Translations under genes and position numbers: made by a program
DNA from: Bacteroidia bacterium
Lineage (GTDB): Bacteria; Bacteroidota; Bacteroidia; J057
Direction: 5' to 3'
Length of the DNA stretch: 64,000 bases
NCBI GenBank assembly: GCA_030430575.1
Contig: JAUIKF010000041.1
Location: 1 to 64,000 of the forward strand
The notes under the pieces: model-generated
What the model saw: the letters and a program-made list of their open reading frames with translations, nothing else
What the model was told of the DNA's origin: nothing
Databases searched by the model: none
In this document: in pieces, positions 15,921 through 24,904 of the stretch
Position numbering within the stretch: position 1 is the first letter of the stretch
Layout of the letters: each line of letters starts with the position of its first letter

Positions 15921-17665
15921 TATTTCTTCACCACCAGCTTCTTCGAAGCAGTCTCCCACCCATCTGACAGATGCAGGACATACGCCCCTTCGGCAAATCG
16001 CCCCAGGTCGATTTCAGTTTGGAGGAGGTCCTCTTCCTTGTGCAGGGTGCGCTGGAGGATGGTGCGCCCTGAGGCATCAGCGACGCTGAGCTTGACTTCA
16101 CCGCTGAAGGCGGCGCCTAGGGAGAGCTGAAAGCGGTCGGGGGAGGTGTTGGGGAAGACTTTCAATAGTGGAGTGGGGGAGGAGGCTAGTTTCGAGGTTG
16201 ATTCCTCGAAATCGTAGCGAAGGAGGAGGGATTGCTCCTTTTCGCCCGCAAAAGACATTCCATCAAACTCCATTGTTCCTTTAAATAAGTGCCATAATTC
16301 TATCATGAACCCATGATGGCCAATTGGAATCATCTGCCGACAATACCAGTTTTTCCCTCTTACAAATTTTCGGCTTGTTGTTTCACCGTCTGTATCTATG
16401 CTCCAAAGGACACCTATTTGGTGGTAGTTTCTGATATTGGAAGGGGCAGAAATGACTTCACATTGATCAAAGAAAGTAAGAAGCTCATTTCTCATGGCTC
16501 TAAGGCTGAGTCCTGTCAATAAGTGAATGTGTCCATTTGGAGACACCATCATTCCTTTTATCTCATCAAAATTCCCTGACCCAAAGGTCTTTTGCCACAG
16601 TAACTCTCCCTGAGGAGAGAATTTTGCCAAAAACATTTGCAGTCCCTTCCCATGATAATCAATCAGCTCCCTTTTGCCTATATCCAATACCTGCGCATAA
16701 AAACCTGAGAGATACATATTCCCTTTGGCATCTACCTCAATGTGTTTCAAATACTGGGGAAAATTGTCCCATACTTTTGAAAACATGGGTTTCCCACTGG
16801 GATCGATCTTGATGAGGAAACTGTTGGTCGGATAAATTTCTTGCTGCCAATCTCCCACCTTGATATATTGATGTTTGTCAGAATTGGGGGCTACTGTTGA
16901 CAGGTGACCATAGATATAGGAGTTGCCATGAGGGTCTATTTTAAAAGAAATATGAGGATAACTATCCCCATAGCGATCAGGTCTCGGATCAAAATTTATG
17001 AGAAAGGGGATTTCAACAGCCTGAAAACCAATGGATTGCCCATCCTTGTTCAACTTATGGACCCATATAGCATAGGTATTTGAATCTTGTATAGCTGGAA
17101 GCTTTACAGGATATTCAATTTCGTTTTGGGGGGTTAACGGCGGAACAAAATCCATTTGCCCTATGACCCAAACCTCTCCATTGGTCAATATTTTTATTCT
17201 ATCTATTCCTTTGGTTGGGTATTTCTTTTGCCAAATAGGCCGCCCCATAGGGGTCTTTTTCTCTACATACGCACATTTAGAATCACATGAGAGGGAATAG
17301 CCATTTCCCGATTGATCATAGATAAGAGACTGAAAAGCCTTTAGTTTCTCATCCCAATGCCCTTCATCAGAAATGCGTCCGTCGGCAATGACGGTATGAT
17401 CTGCCAAATTTCCATTCTTATCGAAATGGGATAGATGATCGGTAAAATGATAAAATTCTTCCTTCCCAGATCCTGGATCCTGGGTTGCTATTTCCTCATT
17501 AATTGTATATAAAATGGTAGTTGCCTGATCATTCTTATCCGATATGGACTTGACAAAGGTTTTAAGGCCATAATCTATTGCGTAGCGAAAGTGCTGTGCG
17601 TTTGCCGAGGAGGCAAGTAGATGGAGGCAGATGGTCAGGATAAAAGGCTTGTAGAAGATGGACAT
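15920..17665 (-). CDS. Secreted repeat protein with T9SS sorting domain (paralogue 1)
   Basis: A 581-residue exported protein. A signal peptide (about 1-23, ending SANAQ) is followed by repeated motifs with a bladed beta-propeller look: short strands around Asp-rich turns such as KIDPSGKPMF, KIDPHGNSY, DAKGNMYLSGF and FSPQGELLWQKTFG. The last 75 residues form a T9SS sorting domain (PDRFQLSLG, SGEVKLSVAD, ending KKLVVKK). The function of the propeller is unknown; the product is expected on the cell surface or in the medium. It differs from the upstream sister (17745) throughout the propeller, yet the sorting domains differ at only about three positions over 74 residues, so that part has been kept similar by recent duplication or gene conversion. 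Confidence 0.8.
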   Translation of the reverse strand: MSIFYKPFILTICLHLLASSANAQHFRYAIDYGLKTFVKSISDKNDQATTILYTINEEIATQDPGSGKEEFYHFTDHLSHFDKNGNLADHTVIADGRISDEGHWDEKLKAFQSLIYDQSGNGYSLSCDSKCAYVEKKTPMGRPIWQKKYPTKGIDRIKILTNGEVWVIGQMDFVPPLTPQNEIEYPVKLPAIQDSNTYAIWVHKLNKDGQSIGFQAVEIPFLINFDPRPDRYGDSYPHISFKIDPHGNSYIYGHLSTVAPNSDKHQYIKVGDWQQEIYPTNSFLIKIDPSGKPMFSKVWDNFPQYLKHIEVDAKGNMYLSGFYAQVLDIGKRELIDYHGKGLQMFLAKFSPQGELLWQKTFGSGNFDEIKGMMVSPNGHIHLLTGLSLRAMRNELLTFFDQCEVISAPSNIRNYHQIGVLWSIDTDGETTSRKFVRGKNWYCRQMIPIGHHGFMIELWHLFKGTMEFDGMSFAGEKEQSLLLRYDFEESTSKLASSPTPLLKVFPNTSPDRFQLSLGAAFSGEVKLSVADASGRTILQRTLHKEEDLLQTEIDLGRFAEGAYVLHLSDGWETASKKLVVKK

Positions 17666-17705
17666 AAGAATTTAGAGTAAGGGGTAACTAACTGATTTGT
17701 AATTA

Positions 17706-17745
17706 GGCTTTCAATCGGACTCCCAGAAGTTCAGACACTCAGACT
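17706..17745. repeat. Duplicated spacer of the T9SS tandem array (copy 2)
   Basis: Matches 15881-15920 with few changes (GGCTTTCAATCGGACTCCCA, then AAGTTCAGACACTCAGACTT). The period between the copies is about 1.8 kb, equal to one gene plus spacer. Confidence 0.8.
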
Positions 17746-19457
17746 TACTTCTTCACCACCAGCTTCTTCGAAGCGGTCTCCCACCCATCTGACAGATGTA
17801 GGACATACGCCCCTTCGGCAAATCGCCCCAGGTCGATTTCGGTTTGGAGGATGTCTTCCTCCTTGTGCAGCGTGCGCTGCAGGAGCGTCCGGCCAGCGGC
17901 GTCAGCGACGCTGAGCTTGACTTCACCGCTGAAGGCGGCGCCGAGGGAGAGCTGAAAGCGGTCGGGGGAGGCGTTGGGGAAGACTTGGAGGGGATCTTCT
18001 AAAAGGGTTGTATTAGGAGTAATAAAAGTCCCTGGGAGATTAAAATGAACCAAATAACCATTTGAAGATTTGGAGTCACTTAACATAAAACCTCCCAAAT
18101 GACAAGTATCATAAGGCTCCACAATGGCCCATAGATTATTTGGGATATGGGGGATAGACATTCTGCTATAATCCGAAAGAGCTTCTCTATAAAACAGTTC
18201 TCCATTACCATGATAAGCAGCAAAATAGGTTTTCCTAGCCGTAGTATTTTCTAAGAATTGACCCTCCCAATAAACATTTGCAGAATCTCTATAATTGCTG
18301 ACTCCACAAACTCTCCTCTCCAAGTCAAATAGAACAGAGAAATAGATTTCGTTTTTAGGTCCTACTTCCAGCCCTGTAAAATAGCCACTTCTACGGCAGC
18401 CGAATGTTTTGTGCCAGATTAATCCACCATCTGGGGAAAGCTTTGCAAGGCAATAAGGTTCCTGTAGGACTGTAGGATTTGGGGGGCTTTTTTGGGAAAA
18501 ACCGTTTAAAGATCCACTGATGGTACCGCCTATTATGAGATTATCTTCATTGTCAATAGCCAATTCATCTATATGCAATGGAAATTGATTTGGGTTGATA
18601 ATATGGGTGGTAAGTATTTCTCCTTTTAAAGACATATTTAGGATAAATACATCTTTGGAGTCTTTAAAATAAATGGCCTGACCTCCAATATACATAGGGC
18701 TTGAAGGTAGATTGTGAACCATTTTATCATATTTGGGTGATCGAATATCTCCCCATAGATAAATGCCATCATTCGGTCCAACTGCTAGACGGAGTTTCCC
18801 TCTTGCTGCGTCAGGTAGTGTCACAATTTTTCCCCATTTGATCCTGCCATCACTTTTTAGCATTACCAAGCAGTTGTTTCCAATATCCTGGGGCCTAATA
18901 GAAACCTTTTCCTTTCCAAATTGAATACTGAACTCAGTGTTTGGTAAATCTTCCTTTTTGTAGGCATACATGTGTGCAAGGCATCCCATGAGGAGAATGT
19001 CTCCATTCTTTAGTACATGAATTTCCATCCCCATATCCAAGAGTGGGGTATCCCAGACATGTTGCCAGAGTGGTCTACCTTGAATTGTCTGCTTTTCAAC
19101 AAACATCTGCCTATTGTCTGTTGATGAAGATATCATACCCGTTAAAATAAGGTTTCCCTGATCGTCCAAGGCGATGGCATTTATGAATTTATGTAAGGGA
19201 ATAGGTCGCTCTAAAATCAATTTCCCCTCAGGATTAAAAACAGTTAAATAACTTGTGTTAGGGGTCTCTGTACGCCTTGATTCTTTAATAATAATGGCAT
19301 AGGCCCTGCCTTGCTTATCAGAGGTAAATCCTCGAAGAAATCGAGGTGGATATTTCACCTCGATCCAATGACTAATCTCCTGGCTTTTTCCAAACTGAGG
19401 AGCCATTAAGAGACAAAAGACAATGCTCAAAAAAAAAGCGTAGCTTACTGATTTCAT
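17745..19457 (-). CDS. Secreted repeat protein with T9SS sorting domain (paralogue 2)
   Basis: A 570-residue exported protein, sister of the gene at 15920. Signal peptide about 1-25 (MKSVSYAFFLSIVFCLLMAP), then propeller-like repeats with DDQGNLILTG, DNEDNLIIGGT, LSPDGGLIWHKTFG and related turns, then the same C-terminal sorting domain ending KKLVVKK. The start at 19457 begins the signal peptide; an in-frame upstream Met adds 12 residues. Both paralogues describe text-like navigation of value strings only in their turns; no enzyme motif is visible. The two genes are co-directional and 80 bases apart. Confidence 0.78.
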   Translation of the reverse strand: MKSVSYAFFLSIVFCLLMAPQFGKSQEISHWIEVKYPPRFLRGFTSDKQGRAYAIIIKESRRTETPNTSYLTVFNPEGKLILERPIPLHKFINAIALDDQGNLILTGMISSSTDNRQMFVEKQTIQGRPLWQHVWDTPLLDMGMEIHVLKNGDILLMGCLAHMYAYKKEDLPNTEFSIQFGKEKVSIRPQDIGNNCLVMLKSDGRIKWGKIVTLPDAARGKLRLAVGPNDGIYLWGDIRSPKYDKMVHNLPSSPMYIGGQAIYFKDSKDVFILNMSLKGEILTTHIINPNQFPLHIDELAIDNEDNLIIGGTISGSLNGFSQKSPPNPTVLQEPYCLAKLSPDGGLIWHKTFGCRRSGYFTGLEVGPKNEIYFSVLFDLERRVCGVSNYRDSANVYWEGQFLENTTARKTYFAAYHGNGELFYREALSDYSRMSIPHIPNNLWAIVEPYDTCHLGGFMLSDSKSSNGYLVHFNLPGTFITPNTTLLEDPLQVFPNASPDRFQLSLGAAFSGEVKLSVADAAGRTLLQRTLHKEEDILQTEIDLGRFAEGAYVLHLSDGWETASKKLVVKK

Positions 19458-19555
19458 AGGATTTCGTAGGTTAGGTAAACGATGTTTGATCATTCAGAAA
19501 ACAAACTGCCGCTATATTCAAGATACAAAAAATCGCAGATTCCACAGAACTAAAA

Positions 19556-19636
19556 CTGGTTCTAGGTTCTAAGTTTTAGGTTCTAGGGTTATCTTTGCGC
19601 TAGAACTTAGAACCCCGAACCCAAAACCCAAAACTT
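19556..19636. repeat. GTTCTAGGTTCTAAG inverted words before truA
   Basis: Left: GGTTCTAGGTTCTAAGTTTT and AGGTTCTAGG; right: the complements CTAGAACTTAGAACC, then CCCAAAACCCAAAAC up to 7 bases before the truA ATG. The same vocabulary is found at 54310-54392, 56945-56978 and 57893-57962. Confidence 0.7.
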
Positions 19637-19642
19637 TCTTCG

Positions 19643-20404
19643 ATGCGCTACGCACTTGACATCAGCTATGACGGGACTGCCTACGGCGGCTGGCAAGTCC
19701 AGCCCAATGCCAATACCGTGCAGGCAGAGGTGGAGAAGGCCCTTTCGACGTTTTTTCGGATGCCGATGAGCTGTATGGGGGCGGGGCGGACGGATGCGGG
19801 GGTGCATGCGCGGCAGTTGGCGGTGCATTTTGATGGGCCGGAAGAGCTGGAGGGGCGCTTCTATAACAGCATGAATGGCTTATTGCCAGAGGATATTGCG
19901 GTGAAGGCGGTGTATAGGGCGGTAAATCCTGATTTCCATGCACGCTTTGACGCGGTTTCAAGGGCCTACGAATACCATGTCGTGACACAGAAATGGCCTA
20001 CCACACGTGGTTATGCGATGTGGGTTCGGAAAGCATTGGACTTTGAGGCGATGAATCGCGCTGCGGCGTTAATGCCTCAATATGAGGATTTTGCAAGCTT
20101 CTGTAAGGCGCATGCTGACAATAAAACGACGCTTTGCGAAGTGCAGCATGCTTATTGGGAACAACAAACTCCAGGATGGGTATTTCACATAAAGGCCAAC
20201 CGCTTTTTGCGTGGAATGGTGCGTGCGGTTGTGGGAACATTGCTGCTGGTAGGGGAGGGGAAAATAAGTGTGGAGGAATTTGCCCAAATTATCGAAAAGA
20301 AGGATCGCGCCTATGCAGGCCCTAACGTAAAGGCCAAAGGCCTTTTTCTGACGGAAGTGAATTATCCCCCTGGATCGTTTGAATGGCTTCAAGGAGTTGA
20401 ATAA
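19643..20404 (+). CDS. truA: tRNA pseudouridine(38-40) synthase
   Basis: TruA converts uridines 38-40 of the anticodon arm of many tRNAs to pseudouridine; cytosolic. The 253-residue length is standard. The N-terminal block YALDISYDGTAYGGWQVQPN and the catalytic motif GRTDAGVHA with Asp51 are clear; later RAYEYHV and the FLRGMVRAVVGTLLLVGEG block complete the family pattern. The start at 19643 is the first ATG and fits the family N-terminus. It is divergent from the T9SS paralogue at 19457, across a gap filled by inverted words. Confidence 0.95.
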   Translation: MRYALDISYDGTAYGGWQVQPNANTVQAEVEKALSTFFRMPMSCMGAGRTDAGVHARQLAVHFDGPEELEGRFYNSMNGLLPEDIAVKAVYRAVNPDFHARFDAVSRAYEYHVVTQKWPTTRGYAMWVRKALDFEAMNRAAALMPQYEDFASFCKAHADNKTTLCEVQHAYWEQQTPGWVFHIKANRFLRGMVRAVVGTLLLVGEGKISVEEFAQIIEKKDRAYAGPNVKAKGLFLTEVNYPPGSFEWLQGVE

Positions 20405-20457
20405 ATGAAGAAAAGTTCAAACTCAATCGTATTTTCTTGAACTTTGAGTTTCTTCCT

Positions 20458-20543
20458 CATTGCGACGGACTAAAGTCACGTCGCAATAGTTCTTTATCTG
20501 TCATTTTTTACTATTGCGACTGGGTTTCAACCTGTCGAAATAG
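20458..20543. repeat. Two ATTGCGAC palindromes
   Basis: CATTGCGACGGACTAAAGTC... with CGTCGCAATAG (20458-20489) and CTATTGCGACTGGGTTTCAA... with CTGTCGAAATAG (20511-20543). They are imperfect copies of the perfect palindrome at 40962-41007. They lie between the convergent truA and histidine kinase genes. Confidence 0.75.
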
Positions 20544-20599
20544 GGCAAATTCCTTAAAAGAAATTTTCGGAGCAATCTGAACCCTGAACCCTGCCCCTC

Positions 20600-22966
20600 C
20601 TAGCTAATCTGCGCCAATTGCTGACGCAATTCCGTAAAGCCCAGCTCTACATATTTCCGCATATCTTTTACCAAACCAGGGAGTTGATCCAGTTTCTCCT
20701 CTTCTCTGGCGAGGTGCTCGATCGTCGCTGCAATCTCCTTGACACTATCCATCCCCATGGTGGCTACGGAGCTTTTCAATTTATGGGCCACTCGGCTAAG
20801 CTCTAGATGGGTTTGGGTACCCACCAATTGGTCCAATTGCGAGAGCATTTCAGGTGTGTTTTCCAAGAATTTCCCTATTGCCAACTTGATGATTCTGGTA
20901 TCTCCACCGCTTACTTTTTGCAAATATTTTAAATCAGTAATCGGAAGCGTAACCACCGGAGCAGTATGAACATGAGAGTTGCCGTTTGTAGAGACAAGAG
21001 AAGGAGTGTGTGTGCTAGGGGTATGCATATAGTGAGGAGATTTATCTTGTTGGTTTAGATTATGGACAATTTTTTGAAATAGAACGTCTACTTCAAAGGG
21101 TTTTGATATATAGTCATCCATGCCCACTTTGAGGACTTCATCGTCCATTCCAGAGAAGGCATTGGCTGTAAGTGCAATGATAGGGATTTCTCGTTTAGGT
21201 GCTTGAAACTGTTCGCGGATATACCGTGTAGCGGTATAGCCGTCCATAACAGGCATTTGTAAATCCATCAAGATTATATCATAGGTCGACTGTTTCAGCA
21301 TATCGAGGCACTCTTGGCCATCATTTGCGATATCGACTATGACCCCCCAATCCTGGAGGAGCTTGTCAGTCACTAATTGGTTGAGCGGATTGTCCTCCAC
21401 TACAAGGATGCGAATACCATTCAACCCTTCCCCAGTTAGGTGGCTGGCTTGATCTTTTGCCTTGGTCACATCTTCTTGTCTACTGACTTGCAGGGGAAGG
21501 GTAAAGGTAAAATTGGAACCTTGTCCTTCCTGGCTTGTCACAGAAATATTACCTCCTTGGAGTTTGACCAATTGCTCCACGATTGTAAGGCCCAATCCTG
21601 TCCCGATAGACCTGCGGTTGAGGTCGGTATCTAATCGTTGGAAGCTTTCAAAAATCACATTTAATTTATCCTCGGGAATTCCGATGCCTGAATCTTGGAT
21701 AGAAAATTCTAAGATAACCCGATCTTGCTCCTCCGTCTTTTTCCTAACGGAAAGCTTCACAAATCCCCTTTCAGTGAATTTAATGGCATTACTGACCAGG
21801 TTAATCAAGACCTGGTTGAGTCGGACAGGGTCACCAACCAGGAATTCAGGAATCTCAGGATCAATAGTCGTAGATAATTGCAAGCGGTCTTCTTTTGCCC
21901 GCAACTCTAGCATATCTACCATGGAGGAGATGAGCTGCTGTAGGTTAAAGGTTGTATGGGCAAAATCAATTTTGTTCGCTTCTATTTTCGAGAGATCAAG
22001 TACATCGTTGACTACAGCCAACAAGGTGCCCCCTGCATGACTGATCAGTTTGAGGTATTCTTCTTGTTCTGGGCGTGGATCTTCTTTTAGGAGGATGGTC
22101 GTAAGCTGAAGTATCCCGTGTAGCGGGGTGCGAATTTCATGACTGGTATTCGCCAGAAATTCTTGGCGTAAGCGTGCGCCTCGCACAGCCAGTTCTTTTT
22201 CCCTGATGAGTTCTTCTACCTCTTTGCGGTCTGTGATGTCTTGCAGCGTCCCTACCAACCGCTGGAGGCGATTGAGGCTATCCGTTTCAGCCTGCCCTTG
22301 CAGCGTGATCGACTTGAAAGTGCCGTCTGGTAAAGAGACCCGGTGATCAACTTTGAAGGATGAAGCTTGGTCAAGGGCATGTTGGAATGCAGATTTTACC
22401 AATTGGCGGTCTTCTTCATAGACGATGTCTATATAGTCTTCGAAGGAATTGAAGATCGTGCCTTGGGGTTGACCAAGAATGGCATAGACATATTGTCCGC
22501 AATACAGCTCATTCGTCTCTAGGTCTAGTTCCCAATTACTCATTTGGGAGAGGTGCTGGGCTTGCTCAAGTCGGCGCAGCATCTGATGCCTTTCCTTGCC
22601 ATATCGGATAGCCCGGCTGAGGAGCAAGTGGTTCAGTTCATTTTTACTCAGAAAATCTTGAGCGCCTTTTTTCACCGCACGAATACCCACGGCCTCATCT
22701 GCCAATCCCGTCAGCACAATAAATGGATAAGAAGCATATTCCCTAAACAGGGTATCAAAGGTCTCTTCTCCCAAGCTATCGGGTAGATAAAGATCCAATA
22801 AGACAATGTCAATGGGTTGAGACGCCAATAATTCCTTGCCCCCAGCTAATGTACTGCTGTGAAAAAGCTTATACCGCCTGACGTCAGAGTCCTTCAAGTA
22901 CTCTTCTATCAAGCGCACGTCGCCGGGGTTGTCCTCTATGAGGAGAATATTAGTAAATGCCTCCAT
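20600..22966 (-). CDS. Hybrid sensor histidine kinase/response regulator with Hpt domain
   Basis: A 788-residue cytosolic phosphorelay protein with no membrane segment. Order: receiver (about 5-120, phosphoacceptor Asp58), PAS (about 135-250), HisKA with NTSHEIRTPLHG and His276, HATPase (NLVSNAIKF near 389-397, DSGIGIP 425-431, GTGLGLTI 455-462), second receiver (about 518-635, Asp568 in LMDLQMPVMDGY), and an Hpt domain with His728 in VAHKLKSS. All phosphotransfer residues are present, so the full His-Asp-His relay can be completed within one chain. An N-terminal receiver suggests input from another kinase or from the adjacent single-domain regulator. The start at 22966 begins the receiver; an in-frame upstream ATG adds 20 residues. 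No DNA-binding output is attached. Confidence 0.92.
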   Translation of the reverse strand: MEAFTNILLIEDNPGDVRLIEEYLKDSDVRRYKLFHSSTLAGGKELLASQPIDIVLLDLYLPDSLGEETFDTLFREYASYPFIVLTGLADEAVGIRAVKKGAQDFLSKNELNHLLLSRAIRYGKERHQMLRRLEQAQHLSQMSNWELDLETNELYCGQYVYAILGQPQGTIFNSFEDYIDIVYEEDRQLVKSAFQHALDQASSFKVDHRVSLPDGTFKSITLQGQAETDSLNRLQRLVGTLQDITDRKEVEELIREKELAVRGARLRQEFLANTSHEIRTPLHGILQLTTILLKEDPRPEQEEYLKLISHAGGTLLAVVNDVLDLSKIEANKIDFAHTTFNLQQLISSMVDMLELRAKEDRLQLSTTIDPEIPEFLVGDPVRLNQVLINLVSNAIKFTERGFVKLSVRKKTEEQDRVILEFSIQDSGIGIPEDKLNVIFESFQRLDTDLNRRSIGTGLGLTIVEQLVKLQGGNISVTSQEGQGSNFTFTLPLQVSRQEDVTKAKDQASHLTGEGLNGIRILVVEDNPLNQLVTDKLLQDWGVIVDIANDGQECLDMLKQSTYDIILMDLQMPVMDGYTATRYIREQFQAPKREIPIIALTANAFSGMDDEVLKVGMDDYISKPFEVDVLFQKIVHNLNQQDKSPHYMHTPSTHTPSLVSTNGNSHVHTAPVVTLPITDLKYLQKVSGGDTRIIKLAIGKFLENTPEMLSQLDQLVGTQTHLELSRVAHKLKSSVATMGMDSVKEIAATIEHLAREEEKLDQLPGLVKDMRKYVELGFTELRQQLAQIS

Positions 22967-23039
22967 ATTTAGGCTAAAGAAATTATTAATTGATAATAAA
23001 TAATTCCATCTACATTTCTCAATCAATAATTAATAATGA

Positions 23040-23462
23040 CTAATTCTTTCGATTAGGCAATTTGACAATACTGAACCAGAATTTCTCAATGCTAGTTATC
23101 AGTTCAATAAAGTGGTTAATGTCTACTGGCTTAGTGATATAGCAGTTGGCATGTAGCTCATAACTTTTTTGAATATCCTGATCAGCCTCTGAGGTAGTCA
23201 ATATGACAACGGGAATGATTTTCAAAAAGGGGTGCTTTTTGATCTCTGCAAGTACTTCGCGTCCGTCTTTTTTGGGAAGGTTAAGGTCTAGGAAAATAAT
23301 ATCGGGCATGGGCTTGGCAAGCGCCTCTGCATCAGCCAGGTACCTCAGTGCTTCTTCTCCATCTGATGCCACTATGAGGTGGTGTGCGAGTCCTCCTTCT
23401 CTAAGTGCTTCTTTGGTCAACCGGACATCACCCGGGTTGTCTTCAACCAATAAAATGTTCAT
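23040..23462 (-). CDS. Single-domain response regulator (Rcp1-like)
   Basis: A 140-residue receiver domain with phosphoacceptor Asp59 in FLDLNLPKKDG, acidic pocket residues in VEDNPGD, and Lys in TKPVD. The long alpha4-beta5 region and the TKEALREGG start resemble Rcp1-type regulators, which pair with soluble kinases such as phytochromes. It lies immediately upstream of the hybrid kinase on the same strand (73 bases to the chosen kinase start), so the two are likely co-transcribed and the kinase's N-terminal receiver and this protein could exchange phosphate with a common partner. Confidence 0.88.
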   Translation of the reverse strand: MNILLVEDNPGDVRLTKEALREGGLAHHLIVASDGEEALRYLADAEALAKPMPDIIFLDLNLPKKDGREVLAEIKKHPFLKIIPVVILTTSEADQDIQKSYELHANCYITKPVDINHFIELITSIEKFWFSIVKLPNRKN

Positions 23463-23601
23463 ACTAAGTAGTCAATATTATGCTGCTTGAAAGCATTTTT
23501 AGGCAATAAATAACCAAAAGTTGAAGATAATAATTTATCCCTAATTGGCCCAATGAAAGACCTGCAAATAACGGGCCGAAATAAAAATATTATGATAAAA
23601 G

Positions 23602-23636
23602 AAAAAATCAGTACTCACCCTGGGTAAGTACTGATT
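23602..23636 (-). terminator. Rho-independent terminator of the MarR gene
   Basis: On the minus strand AATCAGTACT pairs with AGTACTGATT around TACCCAGGGTG and is followed by TTTTTCTTTT. It lies 28 bases after the stop of the MarR-type gene. Confidence 0.8.
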
Positions 23637-23663
23637 GTGTGCTTGAGAAAAGTGCTTTGTGAA

Positions 23664-24116
23664 TTAAGATTCAGGGAAATTTACCTGGGAGATTTTCTCC
23701 AACCCTTCTACCAGTAAGCCAAACTGATCGTTCTTCATGGCTTCCATCATGCGGGTGGATAATTCTCTGAGAAACAAGGCATAGTTGCCCAATAATTGTT
23801 TCCCTTTGGCAGTGAGGTGGACATAGATGGAGCGACGATCAGTTTTGGAATTGATGCGCTTGACGTGCTTCTGAGATTCCAATCTGTCGATGATATTGGT
23901 GAGGTTGCTCAGTTTTACGCTAACCTCATCACCAATTTCCTTCATCTTTTTGTCCCCTTCTGCATCCAATAACCTTAAAATGTCAACTTCAACCGCAGAG
24001 ACATTAAAACGTTTTTGGACGATTTCCTGATGTTTTTGAATGACATCACTAAGTTGAAATAAACTTTTCTCAAGTCTGGCCAATTGGTCCGTATTGGACC
24101 CTTGATGATCACTCAT
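23664..24116 (-). CDS. MarR-family transcriptional regulator
   Basis: A 150-residue dimeric winged-helix regulator. The N-terminal helices (QLARLEKSLFQLSDVIQ) are followed by the wHTH: FNVSAVEVDILRLLDAEG, recognition region VKLSNLTNIIDRLESQ, wing KTDRRSIYVHLTAKG, and C-terminal dimerisation helices. Family members repress efflux, stress or catabolic genes and usually their own promoter; the ligand cannot be predicted. A perfect TTGAAT-N5-ATTCAA inverted repeat (24161-24177), 45 bases upstream of the start, is a good candidate for its own operator. It has its own terminator. Confidence 0.88.
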   Translation of the reverse strand: MSDHQGSNTDQLARLEKSLFQLSDVIQKHQEIVQKRFNVSAVEVDILRLLDAEGDKKMKEIGDEVSVKLSNLTNIIDRLESQKHVKRINSKTDRRSIYVHLTAKGKQLLGNYALFLRELSTRMMEAMKNDQFGLLVEGLEKISQVNFPES

Positions 24117-24160
24117 AAGTAAAAAGAATTAAGGGATTCCTACCAATTAACTAAACAGTA

Positions 24161-24177
24161 TTGAATAATATATTCAA
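24161..24177. promoter_or_regulatory. Inverted repeat, probable MarR operator
   Basis: TTGAATAATATATTCAA is a perfect inverted repeat with a five-base spacer, 45-61 bases upstream of the MarR gene. Size and AT-rich composition fit MarR operators. Confidence 0.5.
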
Positions 24178-24238
24178 ACAAATAAATCACTTTCTGTTCA
24201 AAAAGTCAAGCCGTGAAAGTTATCTTCGAAAAAATCTT

Positions 24239-24904
24239 CTAGCGGTAGATTATACGGGTTTTAAAATCTTTTTGCAAATCTTTGAGGACAGGATTTCTTT
24301 TTGTCATCGCTTCGAGTTTCTCTTCATCCGTATAGGGCATGTTATCCTTAGGGTTTATGTAGACCGCATTGACCTCCATTTCTAGGTAGAGGTTTGGGAC
24401 TTGTAGGCGATTGCGCAAAAAGGGCAAAAGGTCTTGGTCCTTTTCCAACAAGCTCTTTTGCAAGTCATCAGAGAGCTTAACTTTCCATTGATTGTGGGTC
24501 AAAATGGAAGGAACAGCTTCTAATAACAAGGGCAGATTGGATTTTTTTTCTGCTTTTTGTTGATCGATAAAGGCTTGAAGGGCTTCTTCAAATTGATGCT
24601 GAGCGATCATGACAGAAGGATCTAGATCGAAGGTTTTGGGGGCTTCTTTGGCATCTTCTGCCTGGGAGGTTTGTTGGCTGTTTTCTGCCTTTACCGCCTG
24701 TTGGAGGGTATTGAGGTTTGATAGCTTTCCTAGCTTTCCAGTACGCCTGGTTTTTGAGGGAGGGGGAGAAGTAGCTTCTGGGGGGTTGGATGTAGGAGAA
24801 ATGGGTTGTTGCTTGGCAGGCGAAGTAGCAGGGGGGCTTTTGGCCTCTTGGACAGCAGGTGGTTTATCGATGGGCGCTTCCTTGGGAGGCACTTCAGTCA
24901 GGGC
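24239..24904 (-). CDS. dnaX: Tau-specific C-terminal region of DNA polymerase III (dnaX, -1 frame)
   Basis: This frame continues the dnaX protein after a -1 shift at the A10 tract (24905-24914). It has no in-frame ATG near the front; a GTG exists but the sequence is better explained as an extension. The 221 residues hold a Pro/Ser/Thr/Lys-rich linker (about the first 90), then a folded C-terminal domain with ALQAFIDQQKAE, LPLLLEAVPSILTHNQWKV and a tail NPVLKDLQKDF that is usual for Bacteroidota tau subunits. In E. coli this part binds DnaB helicase and polymerase alpha. Its conserved tail argues that the frame is translated, so it is unlikely to be decaying DNA. Confidence 0.8.
   Translation of the reverse strand, partial: ALTEVPPKEAPIDKPPAVQEAKSPPATSPAKQQPISPTSNPPEATSPPPSKTRRTGKLGKLSNLNTLQQAVKAENSQQTSQAEDAKEAPKTFDLDPSVMIAQHQFEEALQAFIDQQKAEKKSNLPLLLEAVPSILTHNQWKVKLSDDLQKSLLEKDQDLLPFLRNRLQVPNLYLEMEVNAVYINPKDNMPYTDEEKLEAMTKRNPVLKDLQKDFKTRIIYR

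Noticed and set aside
24239-24892. A separate gene starting at the GTG after the dnaX zero-frame stop
   Set aside because: The C-terminus is a tau tail and the slippery site joins it to dnaX; an independent start is less likely.
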